From Gemmatimonadota bacterium (lineage in GTDB: Bacteria; Gemmatimonadota; Gemmatimonadetes; Longimicrobiales; Gaopeijiaceae), in the NCBI GenBank assembly GCA_021295815.1, contig JAGWBQ010000005.1:45262-109261 (forward strand): DNA of 64,000 nucleotides, written 5' to 3'. Made by a program: the position numbers and the translations under genes. This document shows, piece after piece, positions 1-9,052 of this stretch. The notes beneath the pieces were generated by a model. It searched no databases, was not told where the DNA came from, and was given only the letters and a program-made list of their open reading frames with translations. Each line of letters opens with the position of its first letter. Position 1 is the first letter of the stretch.

Positions 1-777
1 CGAGAGGTGGCCCGGATCGCGCTCGAGCGTCTGGTCGAGGACGGCCGCATCCATCCGTCGCGCATCGAAGACCAGACCCGTCGTGCGCGGGTCGAGATCG
101 AGAAGACCATGCGGGAGGCGGCGAGCGAGGTCATGCGCGATCTCGGGATCACCGGCGTCCCGCACGAGATCCACCGGCGCCTGGGGATGCTGCACTTCCG
201 CACTTCGTTCGGACAGAACCAACTCCAGCACAGCATGGAGGTCGCCTGGCTCGCGGGGACCATGGCCGCGGAGCTCGGTCTCAACGTCGAACTCGCCAAG
301 CGGGCGGGGCTCCTGCACGACATCGGCAAGGGCTTCCCCCACCACAAGGAAGGAACGCACGTGGAGCTGGGCTATCGGCTCTGCAAACGCCAGAACGAGC
401 ACCCCATAGTGCTGAACGCCATCAAGGCCCACCACGATGAGGAAGACCACCTCTTCCCCGAAACCTTCCTCGTCACTGCGGCTGACGCCATCAGCGGCTC
501 CCGGCCGGGTGCGCGGCGCGAGATGGCGGAGGACTACGTCAAGAGGATCGAGAAGCTGGAGGAGATCGCCATGACCCATGATGGGGTGGAACGGGCCTTC
601 GCTCTCCACGCGGGACGTGAGATCAGGGTAATGGTTCAGCCTGATGCCGTGGGCGACGACGATATCGGACCGCTCTCGAAGAAGATAGCCAAGCGCCTGG
701 AGGATGGGCTTCGCTTCCCCGGCAAGATCAAGGTCCTGATCGTCCGCGAGACCAAGGCCGAGGAATACGCCCAATGA
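1..777 (+). CDS. rny: Ribonuclease Y, C-terminal part (5' end outside window)
   Basis: Endoribonuclease that starts mRNA decay, normally membrane-anchored through an N-terminal helix. Only the C-terminal half is here, about 258 of the usual ~520 residues. The frame is open from base 1, so the true start and the coiled coil and KH domain lie upstream. Visible is the HD phosphohydrolase domain, with LLHDIGKG supplying the metal-binding His-Asp pair and a following HHDEED segment. The C-terminal tail FPGKIKVLIVRET is typical of the family. The gene ends 43 bases before folD on the same strand, so it probably leads the housekeeping run that continues to recN. Identification is firm from the HD domain sequence and the conserved C-terminus. 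Confidence 0.95.
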   Translation, partial: REVARIALERLVEDGRIHPSRIEDQTRRARVEIEKTMREAASEVMRDLGITGVPHEIHRRLGMLHFRTSFGQNQLQHSMEVAWLAGTMAAELGLNVELAKRAGLLHDIGKGFPHHKEGTHVELGYRLCKRQNEHPIVLNAIKAHHDEEDHLFPETFLVTAADAISGSRPGARREMAEDYVKRIEKLEEIAMTHDGVERAFALHAGREIRVMVQPDAVGDDDIGPLSKKIAKRLEDGLRFPGKIKVLIVRETKAEEYAQ

Positions 778-820
778 CTCCTGCGGAATCGCCGTCCCGG
801 GACCGACCTAGGAGAGCCTT

Positions 821-1723
821 ATGAGCGCCGAGATCATCTCGGGGAAGTCGATCGCCCAGGAGTTGCGATCGGAAATCGAAGACGGCATCGCCAGGTTGAA
901 GGACGCGGGCGGGCCGACGCCGGGGCTCGCGACCGTGCTGGTGGGAGAAGATCCCGCCTCGCAGATGTACGTGGACATGAAGAACCGGACCGCCGCTGCG
1001 CTGGGCATATCGTCGCGCCAGATCACGCTCGACGCCGATGCGACCCAGGACGAGCTTCTAGGTCTGGTGGCCGGCCTGAACGCCGATCCGGACGTCCACG
1101 GCATCCTGGTCCAGCTACCTCTGCCCCACGGAATCGACGAGGCTGCGGTGCTGGAGGCGGTCTCTCCTTCCAAGGACGTGGACGGCTTCCACCCGGTGAA
1201 CGTCGGACGACTCTCCACGGGCTCCGGCTTCTTCTTCGCGCCGTGTACGCCGGTCGGGGTGATCGAGATGCTGGTACGCAGCGGCAACGACCCCTCGGGG
1301 AAGCACGTGGTGGTGGTGGGTCGCTCGAACATCGTCGGACGGCCGCTGGTGAACCTCCTCTCCCGCAAGGGACGGGGCGGAAACGCGACCGTCACCGTAT
1401 GCCACTCGCGAACTCCCGATCTGAGCCTCCACACCCGTCAGGCCGACATCCTGGCGGTTGCGATCGGCAGACCGGAGATGATAACCGGCGAGATGGTAAA
1501 GCCGGGCGCGGTCGTCATCGACGTGGGCACCAATCGGGTGAAGGCTCCGGGGCGGTCCAAGGGATACAGGGTATGTGGGGACGTGCTCTTCGACGAGGTG
1601 AGCGAGGTCGCTTCTGCGATCTCCCCGGTGCCGGGCGGCGTAGGCCCGATGACGATCACCATGCTGCTGGCCAACACGCTGCGCTCGGCGGAGATCGAGT
1701 TCGAGGCGAAACTTGGCGGTTAG
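821..1723 (+). CDS. folD: Bifunctional methylenetetrahydrofolate dehydrogenase/cyclohydrolase
   Basis: Cytosolic enzyme of one-carbon metabolism. It oxidises 5,10-methylene-THF with NADP and then hydrolyses methenyl-THF to 10-formyl-THF. The 300-residue length is normal. Family hallmarks are all present in order: the YVDMKNRTA segment with the catalytic lysine, QLPLPHGID, the PCTPVGV loop, the nucleotide-binding VVGRSNIVGRPL and the C-terminal PVPGGVGPMT. The ATG start is preceded by the ribosome-binding stretch TAGGAGAG. The last 11 bases overlap xseA, which suggests coupled translation. FolD beside exonuclease VII genes is a common arrangement. Confidence 0.97.
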   Translation: MSAEIISGKSIAQELRSEIEDGIARLKDAGGPTPGLATVLVGEDPASQMYVDMKNRTAAALGISSRQITLDADATQDELLGLVAGLNADPDVHGILVQLPLPHGIDEAAVLEAVSPSKDVDGFHPVNVGRLSTGSGFFFAPCTPVGVIEMLVRSGNDPSGKHVVVVGRSNIVGRPLVNLLSRKGRGGNATVTVCHSRTPDLSLHTRQADILAVAIGRPEMITGEMVKPGAVVIDVGTNRVKAPGRSKGYRVCGDVLFDEVSEVASAISPVPGGVGPMTITMLLANTLRSAEIEFEAKLGG

Positions 1724-2924
1724 GGTCCCCGGTCCCAAAGCCGTCTGGTCGGTCTGGAGGATCAACCAGGCCGCGAAACGGCTTCTCGAGAGCCAGACGC
1801 GCCTGCTCTGGGTGGCCGGCGAGGTCGGCAGTTGGACGAGGTCCCGGTCCGGCCACCGCTACTTCACTCTGATCGACGAGCGGGCGGAACTGCGTTGCGT
1901 GCTCTTCGCCGACGATGCCTGGCGGCTGCCCATGGAACCGGAAAGAGGCGCGAGCGTTCGCGTTTTCGGACAGCTCACCATCTACGAGGCCCGAGGCAGT
2001 TTCCAGCTCCGGGCGAAGAGGATCGAGGCCGAAGGCGGGGAAGGGCTCTGGCAGATAGCCTTCGACCGTCTACGCTCGCTCCTCGATTCCGAGGGGCTGC
2101 TCGACCCGGCCCGTAAGCGCCGGCTTCCCGCGCATCCGCAGACCGTCGCGGTGGTCACCTCCCCGGCGGGGGCGGCTGTCCACGACGTGCTGTCGGTGGT
2201 CGGGCGCAGGGCGCCTTGGGTGCGAGTGGTGGTGAGTCCCACCGTCGTCCAGGGCGAAGCCGCCGCCGAACAGATAGCCCGGGCCATGAAGAGGGCGACG
2301 GAACACGACCCGGCCGTTATCCTCCTGTGCAGGGGCGGCGGAGGACCCGAGGATCTCTTCGCCTTCAATCAGGAGCCGGTCGCGCGAGCCATAGTCGAGT
2401 CGCCGGTGCCGGTTCTCACCGGGATCGGTCACGAGGTCGATCGGACCATCGCCGACCTCGTCGCCGACCGCGCGGCCCCGACGCCCTCCGCCGCCGCGGA
2501 GCTCGCGGTCTCCCACGCCGGCGACACGCTTTCCCAGCTGACGGCAACCGGGACCGTGCTGCGAGAGTGCCTGCGGGACGTGGCGCGGTCGCGTCGCCAG
2601 CTCTTCCGGGAGCGCTCGCTGGAGCTGGAGAGGGCGGGAACGAAGATGATCGACCGGTTGCGCGGTCGCGTGGCGGGAACTCGCTCCGAAATGGAGAACG
2701 CCGTGCACGGCGTCACGGCCCGCCGAAGGCGGGAACTCTCCGAATCGGCCGCTCTTCTCGACTCCATATCCCCTCTTGCCACACTGGCCCGCGGCTACTC
2801 GGTCGCTCGCGATGCCCACGGCCGCGTTCTCAGCCGTCGCGCCGACTTCCCGACGGACTTCCGCTTTTCGCTGAGGGTGACGGACGGGGAAGTGGCGTGC
2901 CGCGCGTCCGGGGACGCCCTGTGA
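1713..2924 (+). CDS. xseA: Exodeoxyribonuclease VII large subunit
   Basis: Catalytic subunit of exonuclease VII, which degrades single-stranded DNA in both directions and acts in mismatch repair and damage processing. The 403 residues show an N-terminal OB-fold (about residues 5-100, with SGHRYFTLIDERA), then the catalytic region with PQTVAVVTSPAGAAVHDVL and the glycine-rich CRGGGGPEDL and GIGHEVDRTIAD segments. A helical C-terminal part binds XseB and ends with the family motif LARGYSV. The chosen start is a TTG inside the 3' end of folD; it gives the N-terminus expected for the family. The stop overlaps the GTG start of xseB (GTGA), so the two subunits are translationally coupled. Confidence 0.95.
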   Translation: MAVRVPGPKAVWSVWRINQAAKRLLESQTRLLWVAGEVGSWTRSRSGHRYFTLIDERAELRCVLFADDAWRLPMEPERGASVRVFGQLTIYEARGSFQLRAKRIEAEGGEGLWQIAFDRLRSLLDSEGLLDPARKRRLPAHPQTVAVVTSPAGAAVHDVLSVVGRRAPWVRVVVSPTVVQGEAAAEQIARAMKRATEHDPAVILLCRGGGGPEDLFAFNQEPVARAIVESPVPVLTGIGHEVDRTIADLVADRAAPTPSAAAELAVSHAGDTLSQLTATGTVLRECLRDVARSRRQLFRERSLELERAGTKMIDRLRGRVAGTRSEMENAVHGVTARRRRELSESAALLDSISPLATLARGYSVARDAHGRVLSRRADFPTDFRFSLRVTDGEVACRASGDAL

Positions 2925-3220
2925 GTCCGGAAGAGTCCGTGAACGTTCGGCAGAGCTCGCCGGCGGATCGGTCGGAAGGGGATGCGCGGAACGTCGAAAG
3001 CCACCTCGCCCGGCTCGCCGAGATCGTTTCCGAGATGCAGTCCGGGCGCTTGGGGCTCGACGAGACGCTCGCCCTCTTCGAGGAAGGTATCGAACACGTC
3101 AGGATCACCGAGCAGGTGCTCACCCGCGCCGAGCGCAAGGTCGAGGAGATCATCGAGGGTGGACGTACGCGACCGTTCGCCGAAGAGCGCACCGGCGACC
3201 GGGGCCCGAGCTCGAAGTAG
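2921..3220 (+). CDS. xseB: Exodeoxyribonuclease VII small subunit
   Basis: Small helical subunit of exonuclease VII; several copies bind the XseA coiled coil. From the GTG at 2921, which overlaps the xseA stop by four bases, it encodes 99 residues. The conserved core is near residues 28-75: HLARLAEIVSEM, then GRLGLDETLALFEEGIE and a charged helix. The N-terminal 25 residues and the C-terminal tail after IIEGG are low-complexity extensions, which makes it slightly longer than the usual 70-85 residues. A longer open frame exists upstream, but that part is antisense-like shadow of xseA. The position directly behind xseA supports the call. Confidence 0.92.
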   Translation: MSPEESVNVRQSSPADRSEGDARNVESHLARLAEIVSEMQSGRLGLDETLALFEEGIEHVRITEQVLTRAERKVEEIIEGGRTRPFAEERTGDRGPSSK

Positions 3221-3227
3221 GGCAGCA

Positions 3228-4163
3228 ATGGCTCCGCCCGAAGACGCCGCCGGCATCGAGCTGGCCCACTACCTCCGTGAGGGGAGGGGCAAGGTGGACC
3301 GCGCTCTCGACCGCGCAGGGAGCTGGCTCGCGGAGGGGCTGGGGAATCTCGTCGCGGACAAGATCAATTCCGCCAGCGCCTACGCCGTCTCGGGCGGCGG
3401 CAAACGCATACGACCGCTTCTCTGCGCGGCGGCCTACCGGGCCTGCGGCGGGCAGGCTTCCGACGATGCCCTCTTCGACTTCGCCGCCTCCATCGAGCTC
3501 GTGCACGCATCCTCCCTCATGCACGACGACCTGCCCTGCATGGACGACGCCGAGCTCCGGCGGGGGACACCGGTGCCGCATCTCGTCTACGGAGAACGCG
3601 CCACCATGCTCGCGGGTGCCATCCTGATTCCCGCCGCCGTTCTTCTGGCCTTCGAGTCCTCGGCGGCCCTCGAATGCGGAACCGACGGCGGCCGGAAGGC
3701 GGCCATCGCTCTGGCACGGGCCTCCGGCGCACCCGGCATGGTCGGGGGGCAATGGCTCGACCTCATGGCCGAGAACCGGGTCCTGAGCATCGAGGAGCTC
3801 GACGACCTCCATCGCCGCAAGACGGGCGCCCTGCTCGCGGTCTCTCCGGAGATGGGGGCACGGGCCGCCGCCGCCTCGGCGGAGAGGATCGAGGCGCTTC
3901 ACCGCTACGGAGCCTCTCTCGGACTGGCCTTCCAGATCGTGGACGACATCCTCGACGCGACCGGTGATGCGGCCACCTTGGGCAAGGAACCGAGCGATGC
4001 GGAACTCGGTAAGTCGACCTATGTTTCGCACTGGGGCGTGGAAGCGGCCAGGGCCAGGGCACGCGAGGAGGCCGAGCGAGCTCTCGCCGCCCTCGACGGG
4101 GCAGGCCTCGGCACGCCCGTCCTAAGCGCTCTCGCCGAGCTGGTCGTAAGCCGTCGGCGCTAA
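3228..4163 (+). CDS. ispA: Polyprenyl (farnesyl/geranylgeranyl) diphosphate synthase
   Basis: Trans-prenyltransferase that condenses isopentenyl diphosphate with allylic diphosphates to make C15-C20 precursors for quinones, bactoprenol and other isoprenoids. At 311 residues from the ATG at 3228 it has the normal length. The first aspartate-rich motif is MHDDLPCMDD (DDxxxxD) and the second is IVDDILDATGD; SGGGKRIRP near the N-terminus binds diphosphate. Chain-length preference cannot be settled from the sequence alone, so farnesyl versus geranylgeranyl is left open. The gene follows xseB by seven bases and precedes dxs, the standard xseB-ispA-dxs order that places isoprenoid supply in one operon. 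Confidence 0.93.
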   Translation: MAPPEDAAGIELAHYLREGRGKVDRALDRAGSWLAEGLGNLVADKINSASAYAVSGGGKRIRPLLCAAAYRACGGQASDDALFDFAASIELVHASSLMHDDLPCMDDAELRRGTPVPHLVYGERATMLAGAILIPAAVLLAFESSAALECGTDGGRKAAIALARASGAPGMVGGQWLDLMAENRVLSIEELDDLHRRKTGALLAVSPEMGARAAAASAERIEALHRYGASLGLAFQIVDDILDATGDAATLGKEPSDAELGKSTYVSHWGVEAARARAREEAERALAALDGAGLGTPVLSALAELVVSRRR

Positions 4164-4216
4164 CCGGCTTGCTCGCGAGACCAGCATGGCAAACCTAATG
4201 CCAGGAGGCATGCACC

Positions 4217-6133
4217 ATGTCAATACTTGATCGCATAAACTCGCCGGAAGATCTGAGACGTCTCCCGGCGGAGAAGCTGGAAGAGGTCGTGTCGGCGGTT
4301 CGCGACCGCCATATCGACGTCGTGGCCAGCAAGGGCGGTCACTTCGGCGCCTCCTTGGGCGTGGCCGAGATCACCGTGGCGCTCCACTATGCCTTCGACA
4401 CGCCTCGCGACCAGCTCGTGTGGGACACCGGGCACCAGGCCTACATCCACAAAGTGCTCACAGGCCGCAACGAGAAGTTGCCGACCATAAGGACCTTCAA
4501 GGGTTTGGCGCCATTCCTGAGACGCGACGAGTCCGAGTACGACACTTTCGGCGCGGGCCATGCGGCCACCTCGATATCGGCGGCCTGGGGCATGGCGGTG
4601 GGGCGCGACCTCGGCGACGAGGACTTCGACGTGGTCGCGATCATCGGGGACGGAGCCATGGGCTGCGGTCTGGCCTACGAGGCCCTCAACAACGCGGGCC
4701 ATACCGACCGGGATTTCGTGGTCGTCCTGAACGACAACGACATGTCCATCGCCCCAGCCGTCGGCGCACTCAACAAGTACCTCACCGGCGTCATGACCAG
4801 CCGGATCTACGACCGCGTGCGCGGGATCGTCGGAAGCGTGCTCAGACGCACTCCCACCTCCCTGGGCGACACCCTCGAGGAGGTGGCGGGCAAGATCGAG
4901 GACGGCGTCAAGCACGTATTCGGCCCCGGCATGCTCTTCGAGGAGCTGGGTTTCCGCTACGTCGGCCCCGTGGACGGCCACAACGTCGACGAGCTCGTGC
5001 GCACCTTCGAAAACGTCCGTCGAATGAAAGGGCCGATACTGGTGCACGCGCTCACGACGAAGGGGAAGGGCTACTCCCTCGCCGAGGGCGACCCATGGAC
5101 CTGGCACGCGTCCGGCCCCTTCGACCGCACCACGGGGGAGGGAAGCGCCTCGGGGCCGTCCTCCCGTCCGCGCTACCAGAAGATCTTCGGCAGAGGGCTC
5201 ATCGAGCTGGCCGACCGAGACGAGCGCGTGGTGGGCATCACAGCGGCAATGCCGGACGGCACCTCCACCGACATCTTCCAGAAGGCGCACCCGGACCGCT
5301 ATTTCGATGTGGGGATAGCGGAGGGCCACGGCGTCACCTTCGCCGCCGGTCTGGCTACCAGGGGTGTCAAGCCGGTGGTGGCCATTTACTCCACCTTCCT
5401 ACAACGCGCCTTCGACTCGATCGTCCACGACGTCGCTCTCCAGCGACTGCCCGTGGTTTTCGGCATGGACCGGGCGGGGATCGCCGGAGCCGACGGACCC
5501 ACTCACCACGGCGCACTGGACATCGCATACATGCTCGCCGTCCCGGGGATGACGGTCACGGCGCCGAGGAGCGGCTCCGAGATGCTCGCCCTGCTTCGTC
5601 TGGCGCTCGATTCGAACGAGGGGCCGTGGAGCGTGCGCTGGCCGCGTGATCGGACCCCCGATGACGTACCGCCGCTCGCCAGGATCCCGAAGGTCGAGCC
5701 TTTCACATGGGAGATTCTGCGGGAGGGTTCGCGGTGCGCCATGCTCTGCGTCGGCACCATGGTCGAGACCGCCCTGGAGGTGGCCGGACGCCTCGACGAA
5801 CGGGAGGTCGACGTCACGGTGGTCAACTGTCGTTTCCTCAAGCCCTACGACCGCGAGAAGTTCACCCGCCTCGCGCAAGGCCACGAACTCCTGGTCACGA
5901 TGGAGGAGGGTACGGTGACCAACGGCTTCGGGGCGTTCATGGCCAGGGAGTTGGCGGATCTCTCGTTGAGCCGCCCGCCGCGCACGATCTCGCTCGGCAT
6001 GCCGGACGACTTCGTCGAGCACGGCTCACGGGAGGAGCTGCTCGCGGACATCGGGTTGGACGCGGGCAGCGTGGCGGACAAGGTGCTGGCGGCGCTGCAA
6101 GCCCCAATGAAGATGACCGTTGCCGCCGGGTAA
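4217..6133 (+). CDS. dxs: 1-deoxy-D-xylulose-5-phosphate synthase
   Basis: Thiamine-diphosphate enzyme that joins pyruvate and glyceraldehyde 3-phosphate in the first step of the MEP isoprenoid pathway. Its 638 residues match the family. Visible are the N-terminal ASKGGHFGASLGVAE and WDTGHQAYIHKVLTGR, the TPP-binding GDGAMGCGLAYEALNNAG segment, and a transketolase pyrimidine-binding domain with YSTFLQRAFDSIVHDV and DGPTHHGALDIAY. A transketolase C-terminal domain ends the protein. The ATG has a clear Shine-Dalgarno sequence (CCAGGAGGC). The common Dxs wording DGPTHQGAFD reads DGPTHHGALD here, a mild variant. It sits directly after the prenyl synthase, consistent with a shared isoprenoid operon. 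Confidence 0.96.
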   Translation: MSILDRINSPEDLRRLPAEKLEEVVSAVRDRHIDVVASKGGHFGASLGVAEITVALHYAFDTPRDQLVWDTGHQAYIHKVLTGRNEKLPTIRTFKGLAPFLRRDESEYDTFGAGHAATSISAAWGMAVGRDLGDEDFDVVAIIGDGAMGCGLAYEALNNAGHTDRDFVVVLNDNDMSIAPAVGALNKYLTGVMTSRIYDRVRGIVGSVLRRTPTSLGDTLEEVAGKIEDGVKHVFGPGMLFEELGFRYVGPVDGHNVDELVRTFENVRRMKGPILVHALTTKGKGYSLAEGDPWTWHASGPFDRTTGEGSASGPSSRPRYQKIFGRGLIELADRDERVVGITAAMPDGTSTDIFQKAHPDRYFDVGIAEGHGVTFAAGLATRGVKPVVAIYSTFLQRAFDSIVHDVALQRLPVVFGMDRAGIAGADGPTHHGALDIAYMLAVPGMTVTAPRSGSEMLALLRLALDSNEGPWSVRWPRDRTPDDVPPLARIPKVEPFTWEILREGSRCAMLCVGTMVETALEVAGRLDEREVDVTVVNCRFLKPYDREKFTRLAQGHELLVTMEEGTVTNGFGAFMARELADLSLSRPPRTISLGMPDDFVEHGSREELLADIGLDAGSVADKVLAALQAPMKMTVAAG

Positions 6134-6169
6134 GCGGCACCGAACGGCTACCGCGCTCGACGCCGGGAC

Positions 6170-7084
6170 GTGAGCAGGGTAGGCGGGTTCGGACCGGAGG
6201 TGCGCACCGCAGGCGTGGTGCTGCGGAAGAGACTCCCGGAGACTCCCGTCATCGGCCGTCTGGTCTCGTTCGCCGCCGAGCGCGACATCGCCCTCTCCTT
6301 CGAGCCGGACGAGGAACGGGCGCCGGAGCCGGACGGGCTGCTCGGAACTTCGATCCTTCGTCTGGGATCCGGCCCGAGTCCGGACCTGATCGTCTCCCTC
6401 GGAGGCGACGGGACCATGCTCAGGGCGGCGAGGCGAGCCATGGACCTGGGCGTGCCCGTGCTGGGCGTGAATCTGGGCCGGCTGGGCTTCCTCACCTCCG
6501 CTTCGGAGGCCGAGATGGAGGAGGGGCTGGGCATGGTGCTCGCCGGGAAGGCAAGACTCGACAGACGGTTCACCCTCACTGCGGAGATCGACGGCGACGG
6601 CGGGGAGCTCGTGGAAGCGCTCAACGACATCGTCGTCCACACCGTGGGCGCGGCTCGCGTGGCCGCCTTCGAGCTTGCGATGGCCGACGAGGGCGACGAC
6701 CAGCTCATAGGCGACTTCACCGCCGACGGCGTAATCGTCACCACTCCCACCGGATCGACGGCATATTCGCTCTCGGCCGGAGGGCCCATCATCTCGCCGG
6801 GCGTGGAGTGCCTGGTCGTGACGGCCATCTGCCCCCACTCCCTGACCGTGCGCCCGCTCGTGATCCCGGCCGACGCCGCGCTGCGGATTAGGACGCCCGA
6901 CGCCGGCGAGGAACTGAACCTGACCGCCGACGGACGTTTCTCGGGCAAGCTTTCAGCCAACCGCGAGGTGCGCATCCGCAGAGGGAAACGCAGTTGCGAG
7001 CTCGTCCGCCTTCCGGGCCATACCTTCTTCCGCACAATGCGCAGGAAACTGAATTGGGCGGCTCGTCCTCCAGAGAGAGGATGA
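6170..7084 (+). CDS. nadK: NAD kinase
   Basis: Phosphorylates NAD to NADP in the cytosol, here 304 residues long. The diagnostic GGDGT motif is in LIVSLGGDGTMLRAAR. It is followed by the LNDIVVHT segment, in the position of the family's NE/ND motif, and by TTPTGSTAYSLSAGGPI. The start is a GTG at 6170; a start slightly further downstream cannot be excluded because no strong ribosome-binding site is visible. The stop is two bases before the GTG of recN. The order dxs-nadK-recN matches the widespread dxs-(tlyA)-nadK-recN cluster, with no tlyA between them here. Confidence 0.95.
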   Translation: MSRVGGFGPEVRTAGVVLRKRLPETPVIGRLVSFAAERDIALSFEPDEERAPEPDGLLGTSILRLGSGPSPDLIVSLGGDGTMLRAARRAMDLGVPVLGVNLGRLGFLTSASEAEMEEGLGMVLAGKARLDRRFTLTAEIDGDGGELVEALNDIVVHTVGAARVAAFELAMADEGDDQLIGDFTADGVIVTTPTGSTAYSLSAGGPIISPGVECLVVTAICPHSLTVRPLVIPADAALRIRTPDAGEELNLTADGRFSGKLSANREVRIRRGKRSCELVRLPGHTFFRTMRRKLNWAARPPERG

Positions 7085-7085
7085 G

Positions 7086-8765
7086 GTGCTGATCGAGATC
7101 CGGGTCAGGAACTACGCCGTCATCTCGGAACTCATCGTCGAACTCCACCGAGGACTCAACGTTCTCACGGGAGAAACCGGTGCCGGCAAGTCGGTCATAG
7201 TCGGCGCGTTGGCGTTGATAATGGGTGCGCGCGGCTCCGTCGACGTGATTCGGGTCGGGGCGGAAAAGGCGATCGTCGAGGCGGTATTCGACGTGCACGG
7301 GAACGCCGAGATCGAACAGGCGCTGGAGACGGGGGGCTTCGAAATCGAAGAAGGTCTTCTCATTCTCCGTCGCGAGATCGCGGCCGCAGGACGCAACAGA
7401 GCCTGGGTGAACGGCTCGCCGGCCACGGTTTCCGTCTTAGCTTCCCTCGGTTCTCACCTGGTCGACATACACGGACAGCACGAACATCAGTCGCTTTCAA
7501 GGCCGGGTGCGAGGGCCGATCTCCTCGACGCCTTCGCCGGGGCCGGGCCGGCGGCGGCGCGCGTGCGTGATCTCCACCGCGAAAACCTGCTCGCCCGCGA
7601 CGCTCTCACATCGCTGGAGAAGGGCCTGAAGGAGACGGCACAGAGAGCCGGCTACCTCCGCTTCAAGCTGAGCGAGATCGAGAATGTGAATCCGACGCGA
7701 GACGAGGACGACGAGCTGCGCCGCCGCGCGAGCACGCTCGAACATTCCGAGGACCTGGCCCGAGGCGCCGCGCAAGCCTACGAGCTGCTCTACGAACAGG
7801 ACGGCTCGCTCACCGAGCAGGTGGACGTCGTCCGCTCCGCGCTTGAAGGGCTCAGCCGCTTCGACCCGGCTCTGGCCGAAGAGGCGGCCCGCGTCGGAGA
7901 GGCCGGCATGGCCCTGGAGGAGGTCGGACGTGCGCTGGGCGACTACGCTTCCCGTATCGATCACGATCCCGCCGAGCTGGCAAGGTTGCGCTCGCGGTTG
8001 GACGAACTTCAGAGGATCGGACGCAAGTACGGGCCCGACCTCGACGACGTGCTCGCCGCAGCCTCGGAAGCTCGCCGCGAACTCGAGGCGCTCGACTGCT
8101 CCGCGAGGGATCTCGCAGCTCTCACGGCGAGGTGCGAAGAGGCTTCGGCCGGTCTGGAGCGCGCTGCCGCAGGCTTGACCGAGCTCCGCGACGCCGGGAG
8201 CGCCCGCCTGGCGGAGGCGGTGGCGGGCATCCTGCCGGCGCTGGGCATGGAAGGGGCGCGCTTCGTGGTCGAACTCGCCGCTAGGGACGAAATTACCGAC
8301 GACGGAGCCGAGCGCATCGACTTCCTGGCCACGGCGAACCCCGGCTTCGACCCGGCGCCCCTGAGCCAGGTGACGAGCGGAGGAGAGCTTTCGCGCATCA
8401 TGCTGGCCCTACGGGCCGCATTGGCGTCGGCTCACGGCACTCCGGTCCTGGTCTTCGACGAGGTGGACGCGGGCGTGGGCGGAGCGGTGGCGAACAGCTT
8501 GGGAACCAAGCTTGCCGAAGTGGCGTCCGAACACCAGGTGATCGTGGTCACCCATCTCGCCCAGGTCGCCTCCAAGGCCCGGACTCACCTCGTCGTGGAG
8601 AAGGCGGTCGCCGCCGACACCGTCACCGTGTCGATCAGGCGGATCCGGGGGCGCGAACGGGTCGGAGAGATCGCCAGAATGCTGGGTGGCGATCCTCGGT
8701 CCGCAGCCTCTCGCCGGCACGCCCGCGAACTGCTGGGTAGGGGAAGGCGCGGCGATCGAGCCTGA
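7086..8765 (+). CDS. recN: DNA repair protein RecN
   Basis: SMC-like ATPase that acts early in double-strand break repair. It has 559 residues. The Walker A motif is GETGAGKSVIVGAL near residue 33, followed by VDIHGQHEHQSL. A long charged coiled-coil region fills the middle (about residues 150-370). The ABC signature region VTSGGELSRIMLALR and the Walker B segment VLVFDEVDAGVGG come near the C-terminus, then VTHLAQVAS. Start is a GTG two bases after nadK, preceded by the GAGAGGATGAG stretch. It is the last gene of the housekeeping run. The 245 bases that follow (8766-9010) contain no gene I can support. Confidence 0.96.
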   Translation: MLIEIRVRNYAVISELIVELHRGLNVLTGETGAGKSVIVGALALIMGARGSVDVIRVGAEKAIVEAVFDVHGNAEIEQALETGGFEIEEGLLILRREIAAAGRNRAWVNGSPATVSVLASLGSHLVDIHGQHEHQSLSRPGARADLLDAFAGAGPAAARVRDLHRENLLARDALTSLEKGLKETAQRAGYLRFKLSEIENVNPTRDEDDELRRRASTLEHSEDLARGAAQAYELLYEQDGSLTEQVDVVRSALEGLSRFDPALAEEAARVGEAGMALEEVGRALGDYASRIDHDPAELARLRSRLDELQRIGRKYGPDLDDVLAAASEARRELEALDCSARDLAALTARCEEASAGLERAAAGLTELRDAGSARLAEAVAGILPALGMEGARFVVELAARDEITDDGAERIDFLATANPGFDPAPLSQVTSGGELSRIMLALRAALASAHGTPVLVFDEVDAGVGGAVANSLGTKLAEVASEHQVIVVTHLAQVASKARTHLVVEKAVAADTVTVSIRRIRGRERVGEIARMLGGDPRSAASRRHARELLGRGRRGDRA

Positions 8766-9010
8766 AGGAGTCTCGCCCTCGCTGGCTCGACTTCACGCAT
8801 GTCGGCAGGTCACGGTTCCGCTCGCCGAGCGTACTGGAGCTTTGGCGGCCCGGGATCTTCCGGACCCGTTCGATCCGCGCTGACCGGTCGCGGCGACTGC
8901 GGCCTGCCCAGGTCGCACCGATCACGGCCTGGCGGGTATCCGGAAAACGGTCCCTCGCGGCCGGCGCCTCGGCCTCCGGCGCCTCCGGAATATCGACTTC
9001 GCGTTCGTAC

Positions 9011-9052
9011 ATGGAGCCCCCGTTGACGTATATGGAGCCCCCGTTGAAGAGT
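9011..9052 (+). repeat. 21-bp tandem duplication covering a start codon
   Basis: Two adjacent 21-base units begin at 9011 and 9032. Each starts ATGGAGCCCCCGTTGA and they differ only in the last five bases. The duplication stays in frame and gives two successive start codons (MEPPLTY then MEPPLKS) for the following secreted protein, so either ATG could be used. Confidence 0.9.

Noticed and set aside
4164..4216. Possible riboswitch before dxs
   Set aside because: Only a 5-bp hairpin (TGGCA/TGCCA) in 53 bases; too short for a thiamine riboswitch and without its conserved core.
8766..9010. Short open frames between recN and the Asp-box gene
   Set aside because: No ribosome-binding site, no homology pattern; they overlap on both strands.
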